64,000 bases of DNA from IMG/VR virus record IMGVR_UViG_3300045921_000803, positions 1 to 64,000 of that record. One strand, written 5' to 3'. The notes below the pieces were generated by a model, which did no database searches, was not told the DNA's origin, and saw only the letters and a program-made list of their open reading frames with translations. This document shows positions 63,326-64,000 of this stretch, piece after piece. Made by a program: the position numbers and the translations under genes. Every line of letters starts with the position of its first letter. The stretch's first letter is position 1. This DNA is from a virus.

Positions 63326-63687
63326 CAACACCTATAGTCCTGGGGCTACTATACTCAACCCACCTCGCAACACCGGAGCTGGATCGTTTCCATCCTGTGG
63401 TTGAGTATGGAAACGTGATGTACTACAGGAATAGCTTTGGAAGGGATTCTCTGGCACTGTATAAAAAATACAGTGCAGAAAATCTAAGTTTAAGGCTTGG
63501 GATTACTACAGGATATGAAAGGGAGATAAGACTGGGAAAGGATGTCTACATCACCCCAGGCACCATCGATAAAAACCTTACGTTATTGGTGGTTCCCAGC
63601 TATGATCTGAATATCAAAGACAATGTAGGGATGACCTTCTCGCTGATGGGGAGTGCTCTGGTTACCGGACTCACGGTATCGTTTTAG
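63322..63687 (+). CDS. Outer-membrane-barrel-like protein
   Basis: A 121-residue protein with ATGA overlap. Alternating beta strands (VVEYGNVMYYRNSFGRDSLA, LSLRLGITTGYEREI, LTLLVVPSYDLNIKDNVGMT) end with FSLMGSALVTGLTVSF. The terminal Phe and the N-S-x-G-R-D-S strand resemble small 8-stranded outer-membrane barrels carried by phages. A short hydrophobic N-terminus may act as signal. A host-envelope role is inferred. Confidence 0.7.
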   Translation: MTTPIVLGLLYSTHLATPELDRFHPVVEYGNVMYYRNSFGRDSLALYKKYSAENLSLRLGITTGYEREIRLGKDVYITPGTIDKNLTLLVVPSYDLNIKDNVGMTFSLMGSALVTGLTVSF

Positions 63688-63699
63688 AAGGTATCAAAA

Positions 63700-63997
63700 A
63701 AAACGCACAAATGCCTCGACCCATGCGAAAGCTTTTTTCGGGGCCAAGGCTTCTAGCCGTGGAAAATAAACGCGGCATATCAGATATGGTGAGCTATTAA
63801 CATGAAAGCAGCGGGTTAGCCCTGGTTGACCTGCAACCACCCGAAGCTTCCACCCTCATTCGTAGCCATGCTACCAGAAGGCGCCGCGAACCCTGGCATC
63901 GTTACGAGGCTTGTTCAGAACGGCTTAGAATAAAGATTGGGTCTACATGGGCTAGGTGCCAGGACAGAGGCTTACGATCGATCCTGGGGCTTTTAAA
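63700..63997 (+). ncRNA. Candidate structured RNA (HEARO/omega-RNA-like), truncated at the edge
   Basis: No coding frame fits this stretch, the only gap over 300 nt (63688-64000). It holds nested perfect or near-perfect stems: GCCGTG/CGCGGC (63756-63761, 63771-63776); CGGG/CCCG (63812-63815, 63840-63843) enclosing TGGTTG/CAACCA (63823-63828, 63834-63839); CTTC/GAAG enclosing GTAGC/GCTAC (63862-63866, 63870-63874); GCCG/CGGC enclosing GAAC/GTTC (63883-63886 to 63921-63924); and CCAGGA/TCCTGG (63959-63964, 63982-63987). It ends at ATG 63998-64000. The GGGTTAGCC...CCCGAAG layout and place directly before a start codon recall the RNA of IscB-type loci. ROOL, GOLLD or an intron remain alternatives. 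Confidence 0.5.
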
Positions 63998-64000
63998 ATG
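63998..64000 (+). other. Possible start codon of a gene outside the window
   Basis: ATG is the last triplet in the window, following the candidate RNA by a few A residues. Whether it opens a gene cannot be seen. Confidence 0.3.

Noticed and set aside
63700-63997. tRNA, tmRNA or RNase P RNA at the right edge
   Set aside because: No cloverleaf with a GTTC-type arm, no tag peptide frame, and the conserved RNase P regions are not present in order. GTTCAGA and AAAGATT resemble group I intron R/S elements only loosely.

Overview
The window reads as part of a large tailed phage genome with a contractile, myovirus-type tail. It is densely coded, with ATGA/TGATG stop-start overlaps and strong Shine-Dalgarno (SD) sites. 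It has a full baseplate and tail-fibre block: tape measure, hub, spike, gp53/gp25-like, baseplate J and collar fibres. It also has about 70 short plus-strand genes and no ribosomal or core metabolic genes. Exported phage proteins with classical lipoboxes suggest a Gram-negative host. Head, portal, terminase, DNA polymerase and a recognisable endolysin are absent, so this is a fragment of a bigger genome. The host cannot be named from the sequence.

Layout. (1) 1-1850, plus strand: a partial gene, an acidic protein, flavin-dependent thymidylate synthase ThyX and an SH3-like small protein, closed by a hairpin terminator. (2) 1853-36868, minus strand: the tail block. In transcription order it holds the tape-measure candidate, hub, spike, an intramembrane-protease-like protein, small structural proteins, a LysM + gp25 fusion, a 2184-residue baseplate-J protein, baseplate and fibre proteins, and finally an alternating array of tail-collar and jelly-roll (C1q/TNF-like) receptor-binding candidates with a fibre-assembly chaperone-like protein. 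Two plus-strand islands interrupt this block: a zinc-ribbon/DnaQ-like exonuclease trio at 15846-17061 and a lipoprotein metalloprotease at 28848-29417. (3) 36981-63687, plus strand: a long array of small genes. Recognisable members are a 2OG-Fe(II) oxygenase, a DUF932 protein, a Fis-type HTH protein, two sigma-70-like proteins, a ClpP-like protease, a MazG-like pyrophosphohydrolase, peptide deformylase, a DUF2786-like protein, a collagen-like lipoprotein and a nucleotidyltransferase. The rest are small membrane, exported or zinc-knuckle proteins. (4) 63688-64000: no gene, but nested inverted repeats that look like a structured RNA running up to an ATG at the last three bases.

How it works together. 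The tail block would build the sheath-driven injection machine and its receptor-binding tip. The right arm looks like early host-takeover and nucleotide-metabolism genes driven by sigma-70-like promoters. Five of these promoters carry a TGTAA-N3-TTACA-like dyad, four in the spacer and one overlapping the -35 box, which suggests a shared repressor or activator. The phage supplies its own sigma-like and Fis-like regulators, which may switch to the tail block; several minus-strand transcription units share an AATCTTAT-type motif upstream.

The right arm from about 49 kb is visibly plastic. It contains a duplicated Ala/Tyr-repeat gene, a 39-bp direct repeat flanking an octapeptide-repeat gene, a triplicated ribosome-binding-site repeat and a chimeric ORF made by recombination. 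The most interesting unknown is the candidate structured RNA at the right edge. Its nested stems and its position directly before a start codon resemble the HEARO/omega-RNA arrangement of IscB-family loci, but the downstream gene lies outside the window.
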